Positions 57,453 through 64,000 of a stretch of 64,000 nucleotides of DNA are shown here, piece by piece. Source of the DNA: Pseudomonas fluorescens (GTDB taxonomy: Bacteria; Pseudomonadota; Gammaproteobacteria; Pseudomonadales; Pseudomonadaceae). Location: NCBI RefSeq assembly GCF_001708445.1, contig NZ_CP015637.1, forward strand, positions 186,001-250,000, written 5' to 3'. The notes under the pieces are model-generated. The model was not told where the DNA came from, made no database searches, and saw nothing but the letters and a program-made list of their open reading frames with translations. The position numbers and the translations under genes are program-made. Position 1 is the first letter of the stretch. The number at the start of each line of letters is the position of its first letter.

Positions 57453-58324
57453 TGAAGGGAATCGTATTGGCCGGGGGCTCCGGCACCCGTTTGCACCCCA
57501 TTACCCTGGGGGTGTCCAAGCAGCTGTTGCCGGTGTATGACAAACCGATGATCTACTACCCGATCTCGGTGCTGATGCTGGCGGGAATCAAGGACATCCT
57601 GGTGATTTCCACACCGCTCGACTTGCCCCAATACCGCAACCTGCTGGGGGATGGCAGCCAGTTTGGCGTGCGCTTCAGCTATGCGGAGCAACCCTCGCCA
57701 GATGGCCTGGCCCAAGCGTTCATCATCGGTGAAGAGTTCATCGGCGATGATCCGGTCTGCCTGATCCTGGGTGACAACATCTTCCATGGCCAGCACTTCA
57801 GTGACCAGCTGCGTACCGCGGCCGAGCGCCCCTCCGGGGCTACCGTATTCGGCTACTGGGTCAAGGACCCGGAGCGTTTCGGGGTGATCGACTTCGACAA
57901 AGACGGCCGCGCCCTGTCCATCGAAGAAAAACCGGCCAAGCCCAAATCGCCGTACGCGGTGACCGGCCTGTATTTCTATGACAACGACGTGATCAGCATC
58001 GCCAAGGCGGTCAAGCCTTCACCCCGTGGCGAGCTGGAGATTACCGACATCAACAACGCCTACCTCAAGCGCGGCGACCTGCATGTCGAGCGCTTCGGCC
58101 GTGGCTTTGCCTGGCTCGACACAGGGACCCATGACAGCCTGCTCGAAGCGTCGACCTATGTGCAGACCATCGAGCATCGCCAGGGGCTGAAAGTAGCGTG
58201 CCTGGAAGAAATCGCCTACGAAAATGGCTGGATCGACCGCGATTACCTGCTGGAGCGTGCGCAGTATTTCGGCAAGACCGGCTATGGCCAATACCTGTAC
58301 ATGTTGGCAGGAGAACGCGCGTGA
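57449..58324 (+). CDS. rmlA: Glucose-1-phosphate thymidylyltransferase RmlA
   Basis: A 291-residue nucleotidyltransferase: [44 protein letters not shown] with the sugar-nucleotide signature, [10 protein letters not shown], and [36 protein letters not shown]. It makes dTDP-glucose from glucose-1-phosphate and dTTP and is feedback-inhibited by dTDP-rhamnose in the family. Two adjacent ATGs (57449 and 57452) are possible starts. Coupled to rmlB and rmlC by overlaps. Confidence 0.95.
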   Translation: MMKGIVLAGGSGTRLHPITLGVSKQLLPVYDKPMIYYPISVLMLAGIKDILVISTPLDLPQYRNLLGDGSQFGVRFSYAEQPSPDGLAQAFIIGEEFIGDDPVCLILGDNIFHGQHFSDQLRTAAERPSGATVFGYWVKDPERFGVIDFDKDGRALSIEEKPAKPKSPYAVTGLYFYDNDVISIAKAVKPSPRGELEITDINNAYLKRGDLHVERFGRGFAWLDTGTHDSLLEASTYVQTIEHRQGLKVACLEEIAYENGWIDRDYLLERAQYFGKTGYGQYLYMLAGERA

Positions 58325-58866
58325 ATGTAGTGCAGACCTGCCTGCCCGACGTGCTGATCCTTGAACCGAAAGTGTTCGGCGATGAGCGCGGTTTTTTCTA
58401 CGAAAGCTTCAACGCCCGCGCGTTCGAGGCGGCTACCGGGCTCAAGCGTGATTTCGTACAGGACAACCACTCACGCTCACAAAAAGGCGTGCTGCGGGGC
58501 CTGCACTACCAGCTCGAACACACCCAAGGCAAACTGGTGCGCGTCATCGCCGGCGAAGTGCTGGACGTGGCGGTGGATATTCGCCGCAGCTCGCCGCACT
58601 TCGGCCAGTGGGTCGGCGTGCGACTGTCGGCACAGAACAATCGCCAACTGTGGGTGCCGGAAGGCTTCGCCCATGGGTTCGTGGTGCTGAGCGAGCATGC
58701 AGAGTTCCTCTACAAGACCACCGACTACTACCAGCCGAGCGCCGAGCGCAGCATCCTGTGGAATGACCCGACGTTGGCCATCGACTGGGAATTGACTGAA
58801 CCGCCGCAACTGTCCGCCAAAGACCAGGCGGGCAAACTGTTGATGGAGGCCGACCTGTTCCCATGA
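58321..58866 (+). CDS. rmlC: dTDP-4-dehydrorhamnose 3,5-epimerase RmlC
   Basis: A 181-residue cupin-fold epimerase: [41 protein letters not shown] (catalytic His62), [46 protein letters not shown]. The start is a GTG at 58321 overlapping the rmlA stop (GTGA); it gives the normal family length, while an upstream start would not. It overlaps rmlD by four bases. Confidence 0.95.
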   Translation: MNVVQTCLPDVLILEPKVFGDERGFFYESFNARAFEAATGLKRDFVQDNHSRSQKGVLRGLHYQLEHTQGKLVRVIAGEVLDVAVDIRRSSPHFGQWVGVRLSAQNNRQLWVPEGFAHGFVVLSEHAEFLYKTTDYYQPSAERSILWNDPTLAIDWELTEPPQLSAKDQAGKLLMEADLFP

Positions 58867-59744
58867 GCCGCCCTTTAAAAATCCTCATCACCGGCCAACA
58901 CGGCCAGGTCTCCCTGGCGCTGCAACAAAAGCTCCAGGGCCTGGGCGAACTCATCGTGCTGGGCCGCGACCAGCTTGACCTGGCCAACGTCGAGCAGATT
59001 CGTCAGCAGGTCCGTGCCCATCGCCCCGGCCTGATCATCAACGCCGCAGCGCACACCGCGGTCGATCAGGCCGAAAGCGAACCGGACGCGGCTTTCGCCG
59101 TCAACGCCATCGCTCCCGGCATCCTCGCCGAGGAAGCCAAGGCCCTGGGCATCCCGCTGATCCATTACTCCACCGACTACGTGTTCGACGGCAGTAAACC
59201 TGCGCCCTACACCGAAGCCGATGTGCCGAACCCACTGGGTGTGTATGGCCAAAGCAAGCTGGCCGGTGAGCGGGCGATCGCCGCCGTGGGTGGCCAATAC
59301 CTGATCCTGCGCACCAGTTGGGTCTATTCCAGCCACGGCAAGAACTTCCTGCTGACCATGCAACGCCTGCTGCAAGAGAAACCGCAGATGCGCATCGTCG
59401 CCGACCAGATCGGTGCTCCGACCTGGGCCGGTACCATCGCCAACAGCACCCGCACGTTGATCGAGCGCTGGCAGGCCGGCCAGGCGGGCGATTGGGGCAT
59501 CTATCACCTGACCGCCCAGGGCGAGACGTCATGGTTCGGCTTCGCCCAGGCGATTGGCGAGCATCTGCGTGCTGCGGGCAAACCCTGCGCCGAGCTGGAA
59601 GCGATCCCTTCCAGCGCCTACCCGACGCCGGCCAAGCGCCCCCTGAACTCGCGCCTCGATTGCAGCCGCCTGCGCCAGCAGTGGCAGGTTGGCCAGCCAC
59701 AGTGGCAAGACGCATTGCGCGAGTGTCTTGCCGAGCAGCACTAG
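58863..59744 (+). CDS. rmlD: dTDP-4-dehydrorhamnose reductase RmlD
   Basis: A 293-residue SDR enzyme: KILITGQHGQVSLALQQKL (nucleotide binding), INAAAHTAVDQAESEPDAAFAVNA, STDYVFDGSKPAPYTEAD and YGQSKLAGERAI with catalytic Tyr-Lys. It completes dTDP-L-rhamnose. In the glycine-rich loop the usual GxxGxxG reads GQHGQVS, so the third glycine is replaced by Ser. It is last of the coupled rmlBACD set, with gene order B-A-C-D. Confidence 0.94.
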   Translation: MSRPLKILITGQHGQVSLALQQKLQGLGELIVLGRDQLDLANVEQIRQQVRAHRPGLIINAAAHTAVDQAESEPDAAFAVNAIAPGILAEEAKALGIPLIHYSTDYVFDGSKPAPYTEADVPNPLGVYGQSKLAGERAIAAVGGQYLILRTSWVYSSHGKNFLLTMQRLLQEKPQMRIVADQIGAPTWAGTIANSTRTLIERWQAGQAGDWGIYHLTAQGETSWFGFAQAIGEHLRAAGKPCAELEAIPSSAYPTPAKRPLNSRLDCSRLRQQWQVGQPQWQDALRECLAEQH

Positions 59745-59750
59745 GCATAA

Positions 59751-59772
59751 TGCGCCTGTACCCACAGGCGCA
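59751..59772. other. Perfect hairpin between rmlD and the sensor kinase
   Basis: TGCGCCTGT-ACCC-ACAGGCGCA has a perfect 9-base stem and no T-tract. It lies 6 bases after the rmlD stop and 8 before the kinase start, where it could hinder ribosome access or mark a weak transcript end. Confidence 0.5.
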
Positions 59773-59780
59773 CGACACCC

Positions 59781-61589
59781 ATGACTCCACCTCTCCCGCG
59801 AAGACCCCGCTGGCGCAGCCTCGCCCTGCTGGCGCTGTGCCTGGCGCCGCTGCTGTGGCCGCTGGAGCACCTGGCCGAGCGTTATTACCGCAGCGAACTG
59901 GCCGGGCAGAACCGCCAGACCCTCGACCTCTACGTCGCCAACCTGCTGGGCACGCTGCACCGCTACGAGGTGCTGCCGCAAATCCTCGGTGACTTGCCGG
60001 CCTTGCGCACCGCGCTGGAGGCACCGGACGTCAGCACCAACCTGGTCAACGCCAACCTGCTGCTCAAGGACGTCGCCGCCCAGGCCGGGGTAGAAGTGAT
60101 GTACCTGATGGACACCACCGGCAAGACCCTTGCCGCGTCCAATTGGGACAAGCAGGACAGCTTCGTCGGGCGCAACTTTTCGTTCCGCCCGTATTTCAGC
60201 GAAGCCATGGCCGGGCGGCTGGGACGGTTCTTCGGCCTGGGCACCACCTCGGCCAAGCGCGGTTACTTCTTCGCCGCCGCCGTGCGCAATGGCGAAAAAA
60301 TCATCGGCGTGCTGGTGGTCAAGGTCGACCTGGACCACACCGAAAGCCTGTGGGGCAACACCCCCGAACAACTATTGGTAACCGACCATAACGGCGTGGT
60401 GATCCTCACGTCGCGCCCGCAATGGCGATTCCGCGCCACCCGGCCGCTGACCGATGAAGAGCGCCAGGCCATCATCGCCATCCAGCCCTACCCGACCCGC
60501 GACCCGCAACCGCTGACCCTGAGTTCCACGGCATGGTTGCGCCAATCCACTGCGATCGCCGAGACCGGCTGGAACGTGGAAATCCTCGCGCCACGCTCAC
60601 TGATCAACCGCCCGGTGCGCACGGTAGTGGCCGTAGGTGGCGCCACGCTGCTGGTATTGATGTTGCTGCTGGGGTTGATGATGCAGCGCCGCCGTCATTA
60701 CCTGGAGCGCATCGCCTTTGAAGCCAAGGCCCGTCGCGAGCTGGAGATGCGCGTGGTCGAGAGGACCAGCGACCTGGAAGGGCTCAATCGCCGCCTGAAA
60801 CAGGAGGTACTGGAACGCGAACACGCCCAGCAGGAACTGGTGCGCGCCCAGGATGATTTGGTGCAAGCGGGCAAACTGTCGGCACTGGGCACCATGTCGG
60901 CGAGTATCAGCCACGAACTCAACCAACCCCTGGCGGCGATTCGCAGCTATGCCGAAAACGCCGAAATCCTCCTCGACCATGAACGCACCAACGATGCGCG
61001 CGGCAATCTCAAGCTGATCAGCGAACTGACCGGGCGCATGGCCTCGATCATCGCCCACCTGCGTGCGTTCGCCCGCCGCGATCGGCACGCGCCGGAAAGC
61101 GTCGCCCTGCAACCGGCGCTGGACGATGCCCTGGCGTTGCTGGCCAAGCGACGGCGTTCGATGGAAGTGGAACTGATCCGCGATTTGCCCGAGGCAACCT
61201 TGTGGGTAGAGGCCGGCGAAACGCGCCTGCGCCAGGTGCTGGGCAACCTGCTGGCCAATGCCCTCGACGCCCTCACTGAAAAAGGCCCGCCGCGCAAACT
61301 CTGGCTGAGTGCCCAAACCACCGAACAGGGCGTCAACCTGTACATTCGCGATAATGGCCCTGGCTTTTGCATGGAAGCACTGGGCCGCGCCAGCGAGCCG
61401 TTCTACACCACCAAGACCCGCACCCAGGGCCTGGGGTTGGGCCTGGCCATCTGTGACACGCTGATGCGCGCCTTTGGCGGCGAGCTGCTGTTTGCCAACC
61501 ACAAGGAAGGCGGCGCGCTGTTAACCTTGAAATTGCGTGCCGGCTCGCCGGGCGTCAGTCTGCAACCGTCCGAGGACCGCAGTGTATGA
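59781..61589 (+). CDS. dctB: DctB-type sensor histidine kinase
   Basis: A 602-residue membrane kinase: transmembrane helix about 15-33, periplasmic double-Cache-type sensor about 40-275 (VEVMYLMDTTGKTLAASNWDKQDSFVGRNFSFRPYFSEAM, GYFFAAAVRNGEKIIGVLVVKVDL), second helix about 285-302, coiled-coil, HisKA with His378 in MSASISHELNQPLAAIRSY, and HATPase (NLLANALDAL, DNGPGF, GLGLGLAIC). This is the C4-dicarboxylate sensor pattern. In P. aeruginosa dctBD also follow the rml genes. The dctPQM transporter is not in the window. It overlaps the regulator by four bases. Confidence 0.86.
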   Translation: MTPPLPRRPRWRSLALLALCLAPLLWPLEHLAERYYRSELAGQNRQTLDLYVANLLGTLHRYEVLPQILGDLPALRTALEAPDVSTNLVNANLLLKDVAAQAGVEVMYLMDTTGKTLAASNWDKQDSFVGRNFSFRPYFSEAMAGRLGRFFGLGTTSAKRGYFFAAAVRNGEKIIGVLVVKVDLDHTESLWGNTPEQLLVTDHNGVVILTSRPQWRFRATRPLTDEERQAIIAIQPYPTRDPQPLTLSSTAWLRQSTAIAETGWNVEILAPRSLINRPVRTVVAVGGATLLVLMLLLGLMMQRRRHYLERIAFEAKARRELEMRVVERTSDLEGLNRRLKQEVLEREHAQQELVRAQDDLVQAGKLSALGTMSASISHELNQPLAAIRSYAENAEILLDHERTNDARGNLKLISELTGRMASIIAHLRAFARRDRHAPESVALQPALDDALALLAKRRRSMEVELIRDLPEATLWVEAGETRLRQVLGNLLANALDALTEKGPPRKLWLSAQTTEQGVNLYIRDNGPGFCMEALGRASEPFYTTKTRTQGLGLGLAICDTLMRAFGGELLFANHKEGGALLTLKLRAGSPGVSLQPSEDRSV

Positions 61590-62971
61590 GTATCGATAAC
61601 CAGATTCAGGTGGTGTTGATCGACGACGATCCACACTTGCGTCAGGCCCTGTGCCAGACCCTGGACCTGGCCGGGCTGAAGGTCCTGCCCCTGGGCGAAG
61701 CCACCGGCCTCACCGCGCGCTTGTCGCGGGACTGGCCGGGGGTCGTGGTCAGCGATATCCGCATGCCCGGCATGGACGGCCTGGAGCTGCTCGCCGAACT
61801 GCACGGCCAGGACCCGGAGCTGCCGGTGCTGCTGATCACCGGCCACGGCGACGTGCCGTTGGCGGTGCAAGCCATGCGCGCGGGTGCCTACGACTTCCTC
61901 GAAAAACCCTTCGCCAGCGACGCCCTGCTCGACAGCGTGCGCCGCGCCCTGGCCCTGCGTCGCCTGGTCCTGGACAACCGCAGCCTGCGCCTGGCCCTCA
62001 GCGATCGCCAGCAACTGAGCACACGCCTGGTCGGGCACTCGCCCCAAATGCTGCGCCTGCGCGAACAGATCGGCGCACTGGCAGCGACCCGCGCCGATGT
62101 ACTGATCCTGGGTGAAACCGGGGCCGGCAAGGAAGTGGTGGCCCGTGCGCTGCACGACCTGTCGAACCGGCGCAGCGGGCCATTCGTGGCGATCAACGCC
62201 GGGGCGCTGGCGGAGTCGGTGGTGGAAAGCGAACTGTTTGGCCATGAACCCGGCGCGTTTACCGGGGCGCAGAAGCGCCGGATCGGCAAGTTCGAATTCG
62301 CCAATGGCGGCACGCTGTTCCTTGATGAAATCGAAAGCATGAGCCTGGATGTACAGGTCAAACTGCTGCGCCTGTTACAGGAACGCGTGGTCGAACGCCT
62401 TGGCGGCAATCAGTTGATCCCGCTGGATATCCGCATCATCGCGGCCACCAAGGAAGACTTGCGCCAGGCCGCCGACCAGGGCCGCTTCCGTGCCGACTTG
62501 TACTACCGCCTCAACGTCGCACCGTTGCGCATTCCGCCGCTGCGCGAACGGGGCGAAGACGCACTGATGCTGTTCCAGCACTTTGCCGACGAAGCCAGCA
62601 GCCGCCACGGCCTGCCACTGCACGAGCTGCAACCAGGCCAACGTGCGTTGCTGTTGCGCCACAACTGGCCGGGCAATGTGCGCGAACTGCAGAACGCCGC
62701 AGAACGCTTTGCCCTCGGCCTGGAGTTGGCGCTGGATAACACCCCGGACAATCCGGTAACCGGCGTGCTGACCTCGACCCCGGGCGGCTTGAGCGAACAG
62801 GTCGAGCAGTTCGAAAAAAGCCTGATCGCCGCCGAACTGACCCGCCCCCACAGTTCCCTGCGCAGCCTCGCCGAAGCCCTGGGCGTACCGCGCAAGACCT
62901 TGCACGACAAACTTCGCAAGCACGGCCTGAACTTCGCCGACAGCAGCAACCAAGGCGCTGACGACGAATGA
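61586..62971 (+). CDS. dctD: DctD-type sigma54-dependent response regulator
   Basis: A 461-residue NtrC-family regulator: receiver about 8-125 with phospho-acceptor Asp57 (VVVSDIRMPGMDG); AAA+ domain about 145-380 with Walker A GETGAGKE, sigma54-contact GAFTGA, Walker B GGTLFLDEIESM and WPGNVRELQN; C-terminal Fis-type helix-turn-helix (LRSLAEALGVPRKTLHDKLRKHGL). It is the cognate partner of the preceding kinase, by four-base overlap. It probably activates C4-dicarboxylate uptake genes located elsewhere. Confidence 0.88.
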   Translation: MSIDNQIQVVLIDDDPHLRQALCQTLDLAGLKVLPLGEATGLTARLSRDWPGVVVSDIRMPGMDGLELLAELHGQDPELPVLLITGHGDVPLAVQAMRAGAYDFLEKPFASDALLDSVRRALALRRLVLDNRSLRLALSDRQQLSTRLVGHSPQMLRLREQIGALAATRADVLILGETGAGKEVVARALHDLSNRRSGPFVAINAGALAESVVESELFGHEPGAFTGAQKRRIGKFEFANGGTLFLDEIESMSLDVQVKLLRLLQERVVERLGGNQLIPLDIRIIAATKEDLRQAADQGRFRADLYYRLNVAPLRIPPLRERGEDALMLFQHFADEASSRHGLPLHELQPGQRALLLRHNWPGNVRELQNAAERFALGLELALDNTPDNPVTGVLTSTPGGLSEQVEQFEKSLIAAELTRPHSSLRSLAEALGVPRKTLHDKLRKHGLNFADSSNQGADDE

Positions 62972-62997
62972 CCCTGCCCACTCACCAAGAGGCCGCC

Positions 62998-63453
62998 ATG
63001 AGCCGCGACAGCCGTTACCTGGAATCCATCCTCCACCACGACATCCCCCTGACCCGTGAAATGGGCCTCAAGGTGCTCGACTGGCAACACGGCCAACTGC
63101 GATTGCACCTGCCCTTGCAAGCCAATATCAACCACAAGAGCACCATGTTCGGTGGCAGCCTCTATTGCGGCGCGGTGCTGGCGGGTTGGGGCTGGCTGCA
63201 CCTGCAACTGCGCGAGGAAGGAATTGAAGACGGGCATATCGTGATTCAGGAAGGGCAGATCAGCTATCCGCTGCCCGTGACGCAAGACGCGACCGCCATT
63301 TGCGCGGCGCCGGAGGAGAAGGTGTGGAAGCGCTTTTTAGCCACCTACAAGCGCTATGGCCGGGCGCGGTTGACGTTGGACACGTGGATCGTAAATGAGG
63401 GCAGTGAAGAGCTGGCAGTGACTTTCACCGGCCAGTACGTCCTGCACCGCTGA
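62998..63453 (+). CDS. YiiD C-terminal-like hotdog thioesterase
   Basis: A 151-residue protein with the hotdog-fold pattern LTREMGLKVLDWQHGQLRLHLPLQANINHKSTMFGGSLYCGAVLAGWGWLHLQL (about 18-72), matching the thioesterase-like domain at the C-terminus of YiiD. Substrate is unknown, probably an acyl-thioester. The start at 62998 follows GAGGCCGCC; an alternative ATG at 62968 would overlap the regulator stop by four bases and add ten residues. Confidence 0.78.
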   Translation: MSRDSRYLESILHHDIPLTREMGLKVLDWQHGQLRLHLPLQANINHKSTMFGGSLYCGAVLAGWGWLHLQLREEGIEDGHIVIQEGQISYPLPVTQDATAICAAPEEKVWKRFLATYKRYGRARLTLDTWIVNEGSEELAVTFTGQYVLHR

Positions 63454-63471
63454 AAGCCATCACACAAAACC

Positions 63472-63518
63472 AATGTGGGAGGGGGCAAGTCGAATCGTCG
63501 CACCGCCCCTCCCACATT
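63472..63518. repeat. Degenerate short REPIN (GTGGGAGGGGGC class)
   Basis: AATGTGGGAGGGGGCAAG and the complement CCCCTCCCACATT are only about 11 bases apart, so most of the REP bodies are lost. It lies between the convergent thioesterase and cysQ-like genes. Confidence 0.75.
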
Positions 63519-63534
63519 TTGATCTGCGCTGGTT

Positions 63535-64000
63535 TTAAGATCTTGCCAAAGTCAGCAAGCGTTCACGCCACGCCGCCTTCGCCGGTAACGCCAGGAAGAA
63601 GGGGTTCAACAACGATGCCCGCGCCGGGTAGCTGAACGGCTCGCCACTCAACTCCAGTACCTCGCCGCCCGCCCCTTCCAATACACCCTGCGCCGCAGCG
63701 GTATCCCACTGCGAGGTCGGCGCCAGGCGCGGATAGCAATCGGCGCTGCCTTCGGCCAATAGGCAGAATTTCAACGAACTGCCGATATTCGCCAGCTTCA
63801 ACTCCCCCACCCCTTCGCTCAAGCCATTGAGCAAACGCTCCTGCTCTGGGCTGGTATGCCGACGGCTGGCAACCACGGTGAAGGCTTCACCCGCCGCCGG
63901 AGTCTCGCGTACCTGGATCTGCCTGGGCGCTTCATTCACGTCCGAACGCCACGCGCCAAGCCCTGCGCCGCCGAAGTAGCACCGGCCGTTGGTGGGCATG
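63535..64000 (-). CDS. cysQ: CysQ-like 3'(2'),5'-bisphosphate nucleotidase, C-terminal part
   Basis: A partial gene: about 154 C-terminal codons are visible and the start lies beyond the right edge. The segment AFTVVASRRHTSPEQERLLNGL...IGSSLKFCLLAEGSADCYPRLAPTSQWDTAAAQGVLEGAGGEV carries the inositol-monophosphatase-family second signature (WDTAAAQ) and the CysQ-typical SSLKFC...ADCYPR. CysQ removes adenosine 3',5'-bisphosphate formed in sulfate assimilation and sulfotransfer. Confidence 0.9.
   Translation of the reverse strand, partial: MPTNGRCYFGGAGLGAWRSDVNEAPRQIQVRETPAAGEAFTVVASRRHTSPEQERLLNGLSEGVGELKLANIGSSLKFCLLAEGSADCYPRLAPTSQWDTAAAQGVLEGAGGEVLELSGEPFSYPARASLLNPFFLALPAKAAWRERLLTLARS

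Overview
The window looks like chromosomal DNA of a fluorescent Pseudomonas (P. fluorescens group). The genes are GC-rich with typical Pseudomonas start sites. Several products match known Pseudomonas proteins in length and catalytic residues: AtsA (536 aa, Cys51), AtsK (301 aa, His108/Asp110/His264/Arg275) and agmatine deiminase (368 aa, Cys357). Intergenic gaps are filled with REP/REPIN-type palindromes (TGTAGGAGCGAGCTTGCTCG and GTGGGAGGGGGCTTGCCCCC types) common in this group. No rRNA, tRNA, CRISPR array, prophage or insertion sequence was recognised.

Layout. (1) 1-4250: sulfate uptake, oscA-sbp-cysT-cysW-cysA. (2) 4377-8391: an Mpo1-like membrane protein, a Crp/Fnr-type regulator, a stand-alone receiver, and an AraC regulator divergent from a membrane desaturase. 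(3) 8363-18783: sulfate-ester use: arylsulfatase atsA, ABC importer atsC-atsB with binding protein atsR, a LysR regulator divergent from the alkylsulfate dioxygenase atsK, then a second LysR upstream of a sulfatase/phosphonate-monoester-hydrolase-like enzyme. (4) 18939-25664: a TonB-dependent receptor, a CynX-type MFS carrier with a divergent LysR, and a tonB-exbB-exbD set. (5) 25981-31865: an RBBP9-type hydrolase, a short sigma54 activator, an orphan MetQ and a four-gene amino-acid ABC operon. (6) 32169-40607: a TriABC-like RND pump with two adaptors, a methyltransferase and a glycosidase-like secreted protein. (7) 40965-51016, minus strand: sfnB-sfnB-FMN monooxygenase, metQ-metN-metI, an unknown protein and the cystine importer tcyJ-tcyL-tcyN. 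(8) 51630-56218: a small unknown, aguA, and a 969-aa kinase/M23-like/class III aminotransferase fusion. (9) 56370-63453: rmlBACD, a DctB/DctD-type two-component pair and a YiiD-type thioesterase. A cysQ-like gene runs off the right edge.

The unifying theme is sulfur acquisition: sulfate, aryl and alkyl sulfate esters, probably sulfones/sulfonates, methionine and cystine. The chain runs from outer-membrane receptor and its energiser through ABC importers to desulfurising enzymes and regulators. A striking trait supports this. The mature binding proteins Sbp, AtsR, both MetQ proteins and TcyJ contain no Cys or Met, and one 397-residue SfnB has no sulfur residue beyond its start Met. This is a sulfur-sparing signature expected of proteins made during sulfur starvation.

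All functions are read from sequence by eye. No database search was run, and start sites were chosen by ribosome-binding sites and family lengths.
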